Assembly: GCF_003286125.1 (NCBI RefSeq)
Contig: NZ_QMED01000001.1
Location: 310,001 to 374,000, forward strand
Direction: 5' to 3'
Length of the DNA: 64,000 nucleotides
DNA from: Algibacillus agarilyticus
GTDB taxonomy: Bacteria > Pseudomonadota > Gammaproteobacteria > Enterobacterales > Alteromonadaceae
Positions 9,725 to 18,657 of the stretch are shown here, in pieces. A program made the translations under genes and the position numbers. The notes below the pieces were generated by a model. The model saw only the letters and a list, made by a program, of their open reading frames with translations, searched no databases and had not been told where the DNA came from. How positions within the stretch are numbered: the stretch's first letter is position 1; each line of letters opens with the position of its first letter.

Positions 9725-11023
9725 TTAAGCCTGTTTATTCATTATTTCATCAAAAGTTTTAGTTACTTCAGTAACTTTAGCTTGAGATAAAACAAATTCA
9801 ACAGATTGCTCTTCAACAGCAACGTTGCGCATGTTGTTTAACATTTCTTCGTTGCTCATGTAATAATTCACAACTTCTGATGGATCTTCATATGCTGAAG
9901 CCATATCTTCAATTAATGACTTAACTTTATCATCGTCAGCTTTTATTTCGTTTGCTTTGATAACTTCAGAAAGCACTAAACCGGTTTTAACACGTTTAAT
10001 TGCATTCTCTTCAAATAAACTAGCTGGTAATTCAGGTACATTTTCAGTGTTGCCACCAAAACGCTGAACAGCTTGTTGACGTAACGAATCAACTTCTTGG
10101 TCAATAAGTGCTTTTGGAATTTCAACTTCAACAGTGTCAATTAAAGCATCAATTGCTGCATTTTTATTTGTTAACTTAAGGCTGCTTGCTAATTCACGTT
10201 CCATGTTTTTACGCACTTCGGTTTTTAACGCTTCGATACCGCCTTCAGCTACACCAAATTTAGTGCAGAACTCATCATCAATTTCTGGTAATGATTTAGC
10301 TTCAACTTTATTAACTTTGATAGCAAATTTAGCTTCTTTACCTTTAAGGTTTTCAGCTTGGTAATCATCTGGGAAGTTAACCGTAATTTCTTTTTCTTCA
10401 CCCGCTTTCATGCCTTCGATTTGAGTTTCAAATCCAGGGATCATGCGTTCAGTGCCTAATTCTAATTCAAAGTTTTCAGCTTTGCCGCCTTCAAACTCTT
10501 CACCGTCGATAGAACCAGCAAAATCGATTGTTACTTTTTCGCCTGATTTAGATTCGCTTTCCACTTCACTCCACGTAGCGTGTTGGCCACGTAACGTTTC
10601 TAACATGTTAGCTAAATCTTCGTCGGTCACACTTGCGCTTACTTTTTCAACTTCTAAAGCATCTAAACCTGAAACCGTGATTTCTGGGTATACTTCAAAT
10701 GTTGCAGTAAATGCAAAGTCTTCACCTTCATTTAATGAATCAATTTGAATTTGTGGAGCACCTGCTGGCGTTAATTTTTCTTGAACAACAGCTTGGTAAA
10801 AATTTTGTTGGATAACATCGTTAGCAACATCTTGACGTACAGTAGCGCCGAAACGCTTCTTGATGATGCTGACGGGTACTTTACCCGGACGGAAACCATC
10901 AATACGCTGAGTTTTTGATAAACGACGTAATTGATCATTAACAATTTTATCTACATTAGCACTTGGTACAGTGATCTTTAAGCGGCGTTCTAAGCCTTGA
11001 GTGGTTTCAACTGAAACTTGCAT
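9725..11023 (-). CDS. tig: trigger factor
   Basis: Trigger factor is the ribosome-bound chaperone that meets nascent chains at the exit tunnel. The 432 residues show the ribosome-binding signature GFRPGKVP at 43-50, a FKBP-type isomerase domain at roughly 155-240 ([14 protein letters not shown]), and a helical C-terminal chaperone domain. The length is the family norm (432 in E. coli). It heads the conserved tig-clpP-clpX-lon series. Confidence 0.98.
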   Translation of the reverse strand: MQVSVETTQGLERRLKITVPSANVDKIVNDQLRRLSKTQRIDGFRPGKVPVSIIKKRFGATVRQDVANDVIQQNFYQAVVQEKLTPAGAPQIQIDSLNEGEDFAFTATFEVYPEITVSGLDALEVEKVSASVTDEDLANMLETLRGQHATWSEVESESKSGEKVTIDFAGSIDGEEFEGGKAENFELELGTERMIPGFETQIEGMKAGEEKEITVNFPDDYQAENLKGKEAKFAIKVNKVEAKSLPEIDDEFCTKFGVAEGGIEALKTEVRKNMERELASSLKLTNKNAAIDALIDTVEVEIPKALIDQEVDSLRQQAVQRFGGNTENVPELPASLFEENAIKRVKTGLVLSEVIKANEIKADDDKVKSLIEDMASAYEDPSEVVNYYMSNEEMLNNMRNVAVEEQSVEFVLSQAKVTEVTKTFDEIMNKQA

Positions 11024-11289
11024 TTGATTACCTCAAACTTTGCAAAGCGATTTTGCGCTTTATAATTCCTCGAATAACTTAAAAGTAGTTATTCTGATGA
11101 CATAAAAATTGATAGCAACAAAACGCTACAACCAACTTTATCTATTCTGTTCAAAAAATGACGCGGCATTATAGCGATGAGAAACCGTTACGTCCAATAT
11201 CACATAAGAGAAAGCCGAATATTTTAACTATAAGAGTAAATAAAGAGTTATATTGAATATTATATGAGGAGATTTTACAAAAAATGAGG

Positions 11290-11366
11290 TGGTCGGTGAT
11301 GCAAGATTCGAACTTGCGACCCCTTGGACCCAAACCAAGTGCGCTACCAAGCTGCGCTAATCACCG
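11290..11366 (-). tRNA. tRNA-Pro (UGG), distal copy
   Basis: 77 nt including an encoded CCA. The acceptor stem CGGTGAT / ATCACCG, D-arm GCGCAGCTTGGTAGCGC, anticodon loop TTTGGGT (anticodon TGG) and T-loop TTCGAAT are all present. It is the last gene of the four-gene cluster and is identical to the copy at 11598-11674. Confidence 0.95.
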
Positions 11367-11384
11367 ATACAGGGGTAAAAAAAG

Positions 11385-11461
11385 TGGGGTGACTGACGAG
11401 GCTTGAACTCGCGACAACCGGAATCACAATCCGGGGCTCTACCAACTGAGCTACAGTCACC
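11385..11461 (-). tRNA. tRNA-His (GUG)
   Basis: The acceptor stem GTGACTG / CAGTCAC has the additional 5' G (position -1) and C73 that identify tRNA-His. The anticodon loop TTGTGAT contains GTG, and CCA is encoded. Confidence 0.95.
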
Positions 11462-11488
11462 ATAGTAGAATTTTATAACAGTTAAAGC

Positions 11489-11565
<77 letters not shown>

Positions 11566-11597
11566 ACATCGAAGTACAGAACTACTTATTAAGAGAG

Positions 11598-11674
11598 TGG
11601 TCGGTGATGCAAGATTCGAACTTGCGACCCCTTGGACCCAAACCAAGTGCGCTACCAAGCTGCGCTAATCACCG
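11598..11674 (-). tRNA. tRNA-Pro (UGG), proximal copy
   Basis: Identical in all 77 nt to the copy at 11290-11366. It is the first gene of the cluster, 30 bp downstream of a strong promoter-like sequence. The flanks of the two copies differ, so only the gene itself is duplicated. Confidence 0.95.
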
Positions 11675-11703
11675 TTATCTGCTTAATGAGGAGTGCCTCA
11701 ACT

Positions 11704-11741
11704 GCGGGGCGCATAATACATAGCCCCCCGAGTCTCGTCAA
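11704..11741 (-). promoter_or_regulatory. promoter of the tRNA cluster with GC-rich discriminator
   Basis: On the minus strand, TTGACG (11736-11741) and TATTAT (11713-11718) are separated by exactly 17 bp. They are followed by GCGCCCCGC, the GC-rich discriminator typical of stringently controlled stable RNA promoters. The first tRNA gene begins about 39 bp downstream of the -10 box. Confidence 0.8.
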
Positions 11742-11889
11742 ACGTTTTTTTACAAAAAACTTCAACTTTTTCACTATGACTAGTTTTACACCAAAAGACG
11801 ATGTTTTTTTTATCTATTTAACTCATTGCTTATTATTTTGATATCATGAGAAAATAGACGCAATTAATTTAATACTCAGTAGCCTAAAT

Positions 11890-12753
11890 ATGACCGCAAA
11901 TTTAATCCACGGGAAAGAAATAGCCCAACAAGTAAAAGATACCGTTAAAAGACAAGTTGCCGAACGACTTGCCCAAGGAAAAAAAGCACCGGGTTTAGCC
12001 GTTGTCTTAGTCGGCGCTGATCCCGCTTCACAAGTTTACGTTGGCAGTAAGCGACGCTCATGTGAAGAAGTAGGCTTTATTTCAAAATCTTTTGACTTAC
12101 CGGCCGACACTAATCAACAACAATTATTTGATTTAATCGATAAACTCAACGCCGATGATTCCATCGATGGCATTTTGGTGCAATTTCCTTTACCAGAAGG
12201 CTTAGATCAAACACGTGTTATTGAACGTATATCACCCACTAAAGATGTTGATGGCTTTCATCCTTATAATGTAGGTCGTTTAGCTCAACGTATTCCTGCG
12301 CTACGCTCTTGTACACCAAAAGGTATTATGACGTTACTTGAATCAACTAAAGTTGATTTACACGGTTTAGATGCCGTTGTAGTTGGGGCTTCGAATATTG
12401 TGGGTAGACCAATGGCACTTGAGCTTTTACTAGCAGGCTGTACCACAACGGTTTGTCATCGCTTTACTAAAAATTTAGAGTCGCATATAAAACGCGCCGA
12501 TTTAGTTGTGGTTGCGGTTGGAAAGCCAGGGTTCATTCCGGGTGAATGGATAAAAGACAATGCGATCGTAATCGATGTAGGTATCAATCGACTCGAAACG
12601 GGAAAACTCGTGGGCGATGTAGGGTTTGAAGTGGCGAGCCAAGTTGCCAGTTTTATTACCCCTGTTCCGGGTGGTGTAGGCCCAATGACGGTTGCGACTC
12701 TAATAGAAAATACATTAGCCGCTTGTGAAATTAGAGAACAAAACGCCGGTTAA
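11890..12753 (+). CDS. folD: bifunctional methylenetetrahydrofolate dehydrogenase / methenyltetrahydrofolate cyclohydrolase FolD
   Basis: FolD interconverts 5,10-methylene-, 5,10-methenyl- and 10-formyl-tetrahydrofolate in the cytoplasm, feeding purine and formyl-methionine synthesis. The 287 residues carry the YVGSK motif with catalytic Lys54, the substrate loop VQFPLP, the [10 protein letters not shown] signature, the Rossmann GASNIVGRP loop and the C-terminal [10 protein letters not shown] signature. The length is typical. It is divergent from the tRNA cluster and is followed by a hairpin. Confidence 0.97.
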   Translation: MTANLIHGKEIAQQVKDTVKRQVAERLAQGKKAPGLAVVLVGADPASQVYVGSKRRSCEEVGFISKSFDLPADTNQQQLFDLIDKLNADDSIDGILVQFPLPEGLDQTRVIERISPTKDVDGFHPYNVGRLAQRIPALRSCTPKGIMTLLESTKVDLHGLDAVVVGASNIVGRPMALELLLAGCTTTVCHRFTKNLESHIKRADLVVVAVGKPGFIPGEWIKDNAIVIDVGINRLETGKLVGDVGFEVASQVASFITPVPGGVGPMTVATLIENTLAACEIREQNAG

Positions 12754-12777
12754 TACCACGCGACTAAAGGCATTAAA

Positions 12778-12815
12778 AACCCCATTCTTGCATGGCAAAA
12801 ATGGGGCTTGTTTTT
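12778..12815. terminator. hairpin between folD and the peroxiredoxin-glutaredoxin gene
   Basis: CCCCATT and AATGGGG flank a loop of about 13 bases, with A and T runs on both sides (AAAAACCCC...GGGGCTTGTTTTT). The genes converge here, so it may end transcripts from both directions. Confidence 0.65.
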
Positions 12816-12840
12816 AAGCGACTATTAAATTTTAAAAGAA

Positions 12841-13569
12841 TTAACTAAAGTAAGCTTCTAAATCATCACTGCCACCAATATGCTTACCATCTATAAAGAC
12901 TTGTGGAACCGTATCACGACCAGAAAGCGCACGTAAACCCGCAATTGAAACGGTATCGCCTAATGCTAATTCTTCGTAAGCAAAACCTTTCTCTGTTAAT
13001 AATGCCTTGGCTTTAGCACAGAAAGGACAACCTGGTTTAGTGACTAAACTTACATTCGCTTTTTGCACGGCTTCAGGGGCAATATACGCAAGCATAGTAT
13101 CAGCATCAGACACTTCAAATGGGTCGCCTTCAACTTCAGGCTCGATAAACATTTTTTCAATAATGCCATTATCAACTAACATTGAATAACGCCAGCTACG
13201 TTTGCCAAAACCAATCGCCGATTTATCAACTAACATACCAATTTTGTCACTGAACTCACCATTACCATCAGGTAAAAAAGTAATATTTTCAGCATTTTGC
13301 GCTTCAGCCCATGAATTCATAACAAATGTATCATTTACTGATAAACAAATAATGTCGTCAATACCTTGCTCTTTAAATACAGAAGCTAATTCATTATAGC
13401 GCGGTAGATGGCTGGAAGAACACGTTGGTGTAAAAGCACCAGGTAATGCAAACACAACCACTTTTTTATTTGAAAACAACTGGTCTGTAGACCATGTTTG
13501 CCACTCATCATTAATACGAACAGGGAAACTAACGGCAGGTACGCTTTTATTTTCTTGATTGACTAACAT
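12841..13569 (-). CDS. peroxiredoxin 5 - glutaredoxin fusion (glutathione-dependent peroxidase)
   Basis: A 242-residue hybrid enzyme that reduces peroxides with glutathione. The N-terminal Prx5-type domain has the peroxidatic Cys50 in PGAFTPTCSSSHLP. The C-terminal glutaredoxin domain has the CPFC redox centre (Cys181, Cys184), TVPQVF and GGSDD for glutathione binding. Fused in this order it matches the hybrid peroxiredoxins of Haemophilus and many gammaproteobacteria. It is cytoplasmic. It is often regulated by OxyR, but no adjacent regulator is present here. Confidence 0.95.
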   Translation of the reverse strand: MLVNQENKSVPAVSFPVRINDEWQTWSTDQLFSNKKVVVFALPGAFTPTCSSSHLPRYNELASVFKEQGIDDIICLSVNDTFVMNSWAEAQNAENITFLPDGNGEFSDKIGMLVDKSAIGFGKRSWRYSMLVDNGIIEKMFIEPEVEGDPFEVSDADTMLAYIAPEAVQKANVSLVTKPGCPFCAKAKALLTEKGFAYEELALGDTVSIAGLRALSGRDTVPQVFIDGKHIGGSDDLEAYFS

Positions 13570-13639
13570 AATACACTCTCTAATTAATGGATTTAAGTTT
13601 ACGGTTAGAAGTGTAGATGCATACGATAAAAAAATAAAA

Positions 13640-13685
13640 AGGATAAAAACGATTAGTACTATCTGTTTTTTTGATAGTACTAATT
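13640..13685 (-). terminator. terminator of the small gene pair 14422-13706
   Basis: A perfect 12-bp inverted repeat ATTAGTACTATC / GATAGTACTAAT with a nine-base loop. On the minus strand it is followed by CGTTTTTATCCTTTTTATT. It lies 22 bp behind the stop of the gene at 13706. Confidence 0.8.
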
Positions 13686-13705
13686 AATCTTCGTCAACAA
13701 AATGG

Positions 13706-14035
13706 TTAAACCAGCGCATCAATTTTTTTGTACAAATCAATGGCTTCTTGTTCAGATAATCCCAATTTACTTGCCGCTTGGCCAATCGAACTAGACACTC
13801 TAACTGAGTCATTTTTATCTAGATCTTCACTTTGCTCACTGTCATTCGTATTCGCATCAACACGCGCTTGATTATTTTCACCTGTTTTTTGAATGATTTG
13901 AGCTTGCGGGCTTAACGTAACCGTATCTTGTTCTGCTTTGAATGGCAGCTTTATTTCGGGCGAGTTAGCCTTAGCATTAGACTCGCTAAGTCCTACATCT
14001 CTGTTTAGATTAAATGCAGTATTATTAATTTGCAT
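13706..14035 (-). CDS. hypothetical protein, polar linker plus C-terminal helix pair
   Basis: No family is recognised with confidence. From the ATG at 14035 the product is 109 residues. A GTG three codons upstream (14044) is possible, but GGGGTGA lies well placed for the ATG. The N-terminal half is Asn/Ser-rich, the phrase DTVTLSPQAQ falls near 40-50, a highly polar Asp/Asn/Ser stretch follows, and the last 25 residues (SKLGLSEQEAIDLYKKIDAL) look helical. Such small secreted-or-regulatory looking proteins with a VTLSPQAQ phrase sit near motility genes in some gammaproteobacteria, but the role is unknown. It follows 14090-14422 by 54 bp in the same direction. Confidence 0.6.
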   Translation of the reverse strand: MQINNTAFNLNRDVGLSESNAKANSPEIKLPFKAEQDTVTLSPQAQIIQKTGENNQARVDANTNDSEQSEDLDKNDSVRVSSSIGQAASKLGLSEQEAIDLYKKIDALV

Positions 14036-14089
14036 TAGATTCACCCCACCCTAGCAAGAATACTCTACCTTAAGTATAATCCAAATTGG

Positions 14090-14422
14090 TTAATTTTCAT
14101 CCAATTTAATAATAGTATTTTCAGCTAATTTGGCTTGTATCACAAATATTTTTTTCAGTAAATCCGCCAATACCGCTAATTCAGTTGGCGATATTTTTTC
14201 TTTCGCGCCATTATGCGTCGCATCATAAAAACGCATCGATATATCTTCAACGTAAGGTACTAAGCGATTGGCTTCACAGTTAAACCCCGCATCTTTTGGA
14301 AATATAGCATTAAACTTACCTAAACCCTGCTCCGAAAGCGCTTGTAAAATATCATCCGTTTGCTTGGCATTCTCGTAAGCGAGTTGTAAATTTTGTCTAA
14401 ATACTTCAACTATATCTTGCAT
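14090..14422 (-). CDS. hypothetical helical protein
   Basis: 110 residues with no recognised motif. It appears all-helical: an amphipathic start (MQDIVEVFRQNLQLAYENAKQ), a Phe/Pro-containing middle (KFNAIFPKDAGFNCE) and a long C-terminal helix pair (ELAVLADLLKKIFVIQAKLAE). It has neither a signal peptide nor a membrane segment. It is the first gene of a two-gene unit with 13706-14035 and is divergent from the YjfB-like gene at 14600. Confidence 0.6.
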   Translation of the reverse strand: MQDIVEVFRQNLQLAYENAKQTDDILQALSEQGLGKFNAIFPKDAGFNCEANRLVPYVEDISMRFYDATHNGAKEKISPTELAVLADLLKKIFVIQAKLAENTIIKLDEN

Positions 14423-14599
14423 GATTTCCTCTTAAATTAGCTTTGACGATCAAAGATCATCATTTTATTTAATTTTTCTTCTAAAGTCTTTTAGTTTGCA
14501 GTCGATAAGTTGATTGAGGGTAAAAAACTCTCGTTAACCACAATTGATGTCAGTGTTCTAACAAACTACGGTTGTTAGGCACATAATTTGGAGGTACTT

Positions 14600-14797
14600 A
14601 TGAACATAGGTCCAGCAAGTGGAAGCCCAATAGGTGGATCCGATTCTTCCGGCGTTGAATTACGATCGGCAAAATTGGCGAAAGATCAGCAAGAAGCAGA
14701 CGGAAAAGCAACTTTGCAACTCTTGGAGTCAGCAGACATCCCCCCCTCAAAACCCGCTGATCCAGCGATTGGGAACAACATCAATATCAAGGTTTAA
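14600..14797 (+). CDS. YjfB-like small motility-associated protein
   Basis: 65 residues from the ATG at 14600. The Shine-Dalgarno GGAGGT at 14590-14595 favours this start over an upstream in-frame TTG. The pattern fits the YjfB_motility small proteins: a Gly/Ser-rich start, a central helix (AKLAKDQQEADGKATLQLLESA), a PP break and a conserved-looking end GNNINIKV. The biochemical function of this family is unknown, and the assignment is by pattern only. It stands alone between a divergent hypothetical pair and a terminator. Confidence 0.6.
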   Translation: MNIGPASGSPIGGSDSSGVELRSAKLAKDQQEADGKATLQLLESADIPPSKPADPAIGNNINIKV

Positions 14798-14853
14798 CTT
14801 GGTATGCCAGACCCATTAAGGATATCGGTCTAGGCACCCCTCAATTATTACTC

Positions 14854-14886
14854 AAACCTCTACTTGTTAGAGGTTTTGTCTTTTTG
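14854..14886 (+). terminator. terminator of the YjfB-like gene
   Basis: AAACCTCT / AGAGGTTT with a short loop is followed by TGTCTTTTT, 57 bp behind the stop codon. Confidence 0.8.
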
Positions 14887-14904
14887 GCCGCCAATTATTT
14901 AAGC

Positions 14905-15894
14905 TTAATAAAAAATAGGGGTTTTACTCGCTTCTCCACCGATCTCTCTTGCCCATTTAGGCATTAAAAAACCAGGTAATTCAGCTAACATTCCTTTATA
15001 AACCCTTGCTGCGGTCTCTTCAGTAACAGCAAAATGAGCAGCTCCTTGTACTTTATCCAGCAAATGAATGTAATAAGGTAAAATTCCAGCTGCAAATAAT
15101 CGCTCACTTAAATCTACCATTGCTTGAGTAGTGTCATTAACGCCTTTTAATAAAACAGCTTGGTTTAACAAGGTGATATTAGGCACCTGTAATGGTTTAA
15201 TCGCCGCCATAAAATCAGCGTCGATTTCATTTGCATGATTAATATGGTGAACAAAAATAACCTTTATCGGCAATTCAGTTAAACATTTGACTAACTCGGG
15301 TGTAATACGTTGCGGTATAACCACCGGTAAACGACTATGAATACGTACACGTTTAACATGTCCAATATTCGCAATAGCCTCAATAAGCTCAATTAATTGC
15401 TTATCTTTGGCCATCAATGGATCACCACCACTCAAAATAACTTCGTTTATTTCAGGCTTCGTTTTTATATAATCCAGTGCGGCCTGCCAAGTTAACTTAC
15501 CCCCAGTATTATCTTGATAAGGAAAGTGCCGACGAAAGCAATATCGACAATTTATTGCACATCCACCTTTAACAATCATTAAGGTCCGACTTTTATATTT
15601 ATGTAATAAGCCAGGAATAACGGCATCATGTTCTTCAAGTGGATCGGTACTATAGCCACTGGCCGTTAAAAATTCTTCTTTTTGGGTGATCACTTGCAGC
15701 AACAATGGGTCGTTATTATCACCTTTTTTCATCTTATTAGCGAAAGGGCGAGGCACTCTTAACGGAAACAATTGGCGTGCAGACGTACCCTCTGTATATT
15801 TTTCAGACGATATTTGCAAAAAAGTCAGTAATTTAGTTGGATCAGTAAAAGAATTAGCCAGTTCTTTTTGCCAACAAGCTTCAAAATTAATCAT
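14905..15894 (-). CDS. epmB: EF-P beta-lysylation protein EpmB (lysine 2,3-aminomutase family)
   Basis: EpmB (YjeK) is a radical SAM enzyme that converts (S)-alpha-lysine to (R)-beta-lysine for modification of elongation factor P. The 329 residues have the CxxxCxxC iron-sulfur cluster motif (Cys112, Cys116, Cys119 in KGGCAINCRYCFRRHFPY), the GGDPL stretch and a PLP-binding C-terminal region. The length and lack of the long C-terminal part of clostridial aminomutases fit EpmB. It is divergent from efp with only 55 bp between the start codons, so their promoters must overlap or lie back to back. Confidence 0.95.
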   Translation of the reverse strand: MINFEACWQKELANSFTDPTKLLTFLQISSEKYTEGTSARQLFPLRVPRPFANKMKKGDNNDPLLLQVITQKEEFLTASGYSTDPLEEHDAVIPGLLHKYKSRTLMIVKGGCAINCRYCFRRHFPYQDNTGGKLTWQAALDYIKTKPEINEVILSGGDPLMAKDKQLIELIEAIANIGHVKRVRIHSRLPVVIPQRITPELVKCLTELPIKVIFVHHINHANEIDADFMAAIKPLQVPNITLLNQAVLLKGVNDTTQAMVDLSERLFAAGILPYYIHLLDKVQGAAHFAVTEETAARVYKGMLAELPGFLMPKWAREIGGEASKTPIFY

Positions 15895-15949
15895 TTTGGT
15901 TTAGAATTGCGGGATAAGTTTAACGAACGTAAATAATGTAGAGACGATA

Positions 15950-16519
15950 ATGGCGAACTATAGCACAAATGAATTTAAAGGCGGCTTAAAAATAATGTTA
16001 GATGGAGAGCCGTGCTCTATCTTAGAAAACGAAATTGTAAAGCCGGGTAAAGGCCAAGCATTTAACCGTGTTCGTATTCGTAAATTAATTTCGGGCAAAG
16101 TTCTCGAAAAAACGTTTAAGTCTGGCGATAGTGTTGAAGGAGCAGATGTGATGGAAACAGATCTTGCCTATCTATATAATGATGGTGAGTTTTGGCACTT
16201 CATGAATAACGACACGTTTGAGCAAATCGCCGCCGATGCAAAAGCATTAGGCGATAACGAAAAATGGTTGGCTGAACAAGACGTTTGTACAATCACATTA
16301 TGGAACGGCAGCCCAATCGCCGTTTCTCCACCCAATTTTGTTGAATTAGAAATTACCGAAACCGATCCCGGTTTAAAAGGTGATACAGCCGGTACAGGTG
16401 GTAAACCAGCGACCTTGAGCACGGGTGCCGTTGTTCGTGTTCCTTTATTTATACAAATAGGTGAAATAATTAAAGTTGATACACGTACTGGCGAATATGT
16501 GGGCCGTGCGGGTAAATAA
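15950..16519 (+). CDS. efp: elongation factor P
   Basis: EF-P binds stalled ribosomes and relieves pausing at polyproline stretches. The 189 residues form the KOW/OB domains. The modification site Lys34 lies in PGKGQAF at the tip of the first domain, exactly as in E. coli, where EpmA attaches beta-lysine. The C-terminal signature ends [11 protein letters not shown]. The neighbours epmB and epmA complete the modification pathway. Confidence 0.98.
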   Translation: MANYSTNEFKGGLKIMLDGEPCSILENEIVKPGKGQAFNRVRIRKLISGKVLEKTFKSGDSVEGADVMETDLAYLYNDGEFWHFMNNDTFEQIAADAKALGDNEKWLAEQDVCTITLWNGSPIAVSPPNFVELEITETDPGLKGDTAGTGGKPATLSTGAVVRVPLFIQIGEIIKVDTRTGEYVGRAGK

Positions 16520-16564
16520 CTTTTTAACCTAAAACGTTTCCGGTAAATTGGAAATAGCGAAAAT

Positions 16565-16590
16565 AAAGCCTGATTTATCAGGCTTTTTTG
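16565..16590 (+). terminator. terminator of efp
   Basis: AAGCCTGA-TTTA-TCAGGCTT is followed by six T, about 45 bp behind efp. It separates efp from epmA, so epmA needs read-through or its own promoter. Confidence 0.9.
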
Positions 16591-16619
16591 TATCTTAACT
16601 TTATCGAGAACCACTCAAT

Positions 16620-17585
16620 ATGAATTGGCAACCATCTGCAAGTATCGCAACATTAAAAAAACGTGCTTTATTACTCCATAAAATAAGACACTTTTTTGCT
16701 GAACGAGATGTACTTGAAGTCGAAACGCCTTTATTAGCTAGCAGTGGCATAACCGATCTACACCTTGAAAATATAGAGTGTCAATTTACTGGGCCCGGTT
16801 TTGCAAAGCCACTTAATTTATACCTACAAACGTCACCTGAATATGCGATGAAAAGGTTAATCGCCGCCGGTTCAGGTTGTATTTACCAACTTTGTAAAGC
16901 CGTTAGAAATGATGAAAGTGGTCGTTTTCATAACCCAGAATTTAGCATGCTTGAATGGTATCGAATGAACTTTAATCATCATGATTTAATGCAAGAAGTA
17001 GATACATTCCTGCAACAAATGCTGGCATGCCAAGCGGCTGATTATTTAACGTATCAACAAGCTTTTTTAATGTTCACTCATATTGATCCACTTCATTGCC
17101 AAGTCACTGAACTAAAAAAATTTATAAAAGATAAAGGTGAACCCGATATTGCTAGCGTTTTAACCAGTAAAACGGACCTGTTGCAATATATTTTTTGCAC
17201 CCATATTGAACATAAAATAGGTCAAGAGACACCTTGTTTTGTTTATCACTTTCCTGCAGCTCAAGCGTCATTAGCCAAACTCAATAAAGATGACCTAAGA
17301 GTCGCTGAGCGCTTTGAAGTTTATTTTAAAGGGATTGAGCTAGCGAATGGCTTTCATGAGTTAACCGATAAGCATGAGCAACTTAAACGTTTTGAACAAG
17401 ATAACCAACTCCGACAACAGGCAGGAAAAGAACAAAAACCAATTGATCATTATTTACTTGCTGCTTTAGAAAATGGCTTACCTAATTGCGCCGGCGTTGC
17501 CTTAGGGATTGATCGGTTATTTATGTTAGCGGAACAATTGCCGCACATTAATGAGGCCATTGCATTTAATATTACTAACTGCTAA
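16620..17585 (+). CDS. epmA: EF-P--(R)-beta-lysine ligase EpmA (PoxA/GenX)
   Basis: EpmA is a truncated class II lysyl-tRNA synthetase paralogue that activates beta-lysine and transfers it to Lys34 of EF-P. The 321 residues carry motif 2 (RNDESGRFHNPEFSMLEWY) and motif 3 (GVALGIDRLFML). They lack the anticodon-binding domain, which separates EpmA from LysS. It lies 30 bp behind the efp terminator. Its last 11 bp overlap the convergent gene at 17575. Confidence 0.96.
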   Translation: MNWQPSASIATLKKRALLLHKIRHFFAERDVLEVETPLLASSGITDLHLENIECQFTGPGFAKPLNLYLQTSPEYAMKRLIAAGSGCIYQLCKAVRNDESGRFHNPEFSMLEWYRMNFNHHDLMQEVDTFLQQMLACQAADYLTYQQAFLMFTHIDPLHCQVTELKKFIKDKGEPDIASVLTSKTDLLQYIFCTHIEHKIGQETPCFVYHFPAAQASLAKLNKDDLRVAERFEVYFKGIELANGFHELTDKHEQLKRFEQDNQLRQQAGKEQKPIDHYLLAALENGLPNCAGVALGIDRLFMLAEQLPHINEAIAFNITNC

Positions 17586-18561
17586 TTTTCCCGCCAATCG
17601 CTAATTTAGCTAAATACACGTGGCTAGACTGACCTTGATGCTCAGAATAGTAACTAACAAATAAATGTCCATTATCTTCAAGCAGCCCAGGGTAACTGTT
17701 ATCACCCGCTGATGGCAATTTTAAAGTCGGTGTTAATGAAGCACGATATTCACCCACATTATTGCAAGATAAAGCAAGCTTCAATAAAGCGGTTACGGGT
17801 TTATTGCGTTTAGTGAATAACCGAGCGGCGATCCATATCTCTCCATTTGATAATTGCAGCATCGCGGGCCCCCCAAGGTAATATCGTAAGTCAATCCACT
17901 GCCAACGTTTATATGGTGACTTAGCCACGCCCAATTGAGCAGAACCAGTATCGACATCACGTCGTAATAAACACAAAGCGGTTCCATCCGCTAAAAATAT
18001 GACTTCACTTTCGTTTGGGTAACCTTTACCATTTTTACGTAAACTAAATAACTCAGGTTGAATGCATTTAAATGAGCGGCCAGGGTCGCCTGCGTACAAA
18101 CGTACGCAATGACTTGCACGGTTATAAGCAACGCCTAAAGCAAATGGCGCTTGGGCTTCTTTTAACCAAGTTAAGCGCCATAGCCACCATTTATTTTCAC
18201 TCAGCGTGATAGGTGTTCCCCATGAATCACCCGTTTGTGAAAAACTGACTTTAGATAAATTTGACAAAAGCGCGCCAGCAGAATCATATTGCTTATGATA
18301 AAAAAGCAAAGCCAATTGATTTTTAGGTGATACTGATAATTTCGGGTCCCGTAAATCGGATAACTCAAATTTAAGAATAGAAACGGTTTGCCAATGCAAT
18401 AAATCCAAAGATTTGAGGATACGTATCAAACCATCTTTGCTGACATGATTTTGAGCTTCGCGATAACAAATATAGTAGGCATTTTTAAATTTAACGAAAT
18501 CAGTAAAAGCATTGTGCTTTTGAGAGTTAAGCGATAGCGGGTTGACACTCAGCAATTTCAT
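17575..18561 (-). CDS. sialidase-fold (six-bladed propeller) protein, function unknown
   Basis: About 328 residues from the ATG at 18561; an upstream GTG at 18573 would add four residues. The pattern resembles BNR/exo-alpha-sialidase superfamily propellers: FVKFKNAYYICYREAQNH near the start (arginine followed by E/H), DLRDPKL, repeated short beta-hairpin phrases, and GDNSYPGLLEDNGHLFVSYYS near the C-terminus. No signal peptide is present, which is odd for a glycosidase and suggests a cytoplasmic or non-enzymatic role. The 3' end overlaps epmA by 11 bp in convergent orientation. The substrate is not predictable. Confidence 0.6.
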   Translation of the reverse strand: MKLLSVNPLSLNSQKHNAFTDFVKFKNAYYICYREAQNHVSKDGLIRILKSLDLLHWQTVSILKFELSDLRDPKLSVSPKNQLALLFYHKQYDSAGALLSNLSKVSFSQTGDSWGTPITLSENKWWLWRLTWLKEAQAPFALGVAYNRASHCVRLYAGDPGRSFKCIQPELFSLRKNGKGYPNESEVIFLADGTALCLLRRDVDTGSAQLGVAKSPYKRWQWIDLRYYLGGPAMLQLSNGEIWIAARLFTKRNKPVTALLKLALSCNNVGEYRASLTPTLKLPSAGDNSYPGLLEDNGHLFVSYYSEHQGQSSHVYLAKLAIGGKISS

Positions 18562-18657
18562 CTTGTTTTCCACATAAATTAAGCTAATACTTTCAAGTAT
18601 CTATGCAATAAAAGCAGAACTCAAGATTTGATTATAAAACGTGTTATTGAGTGTGGA

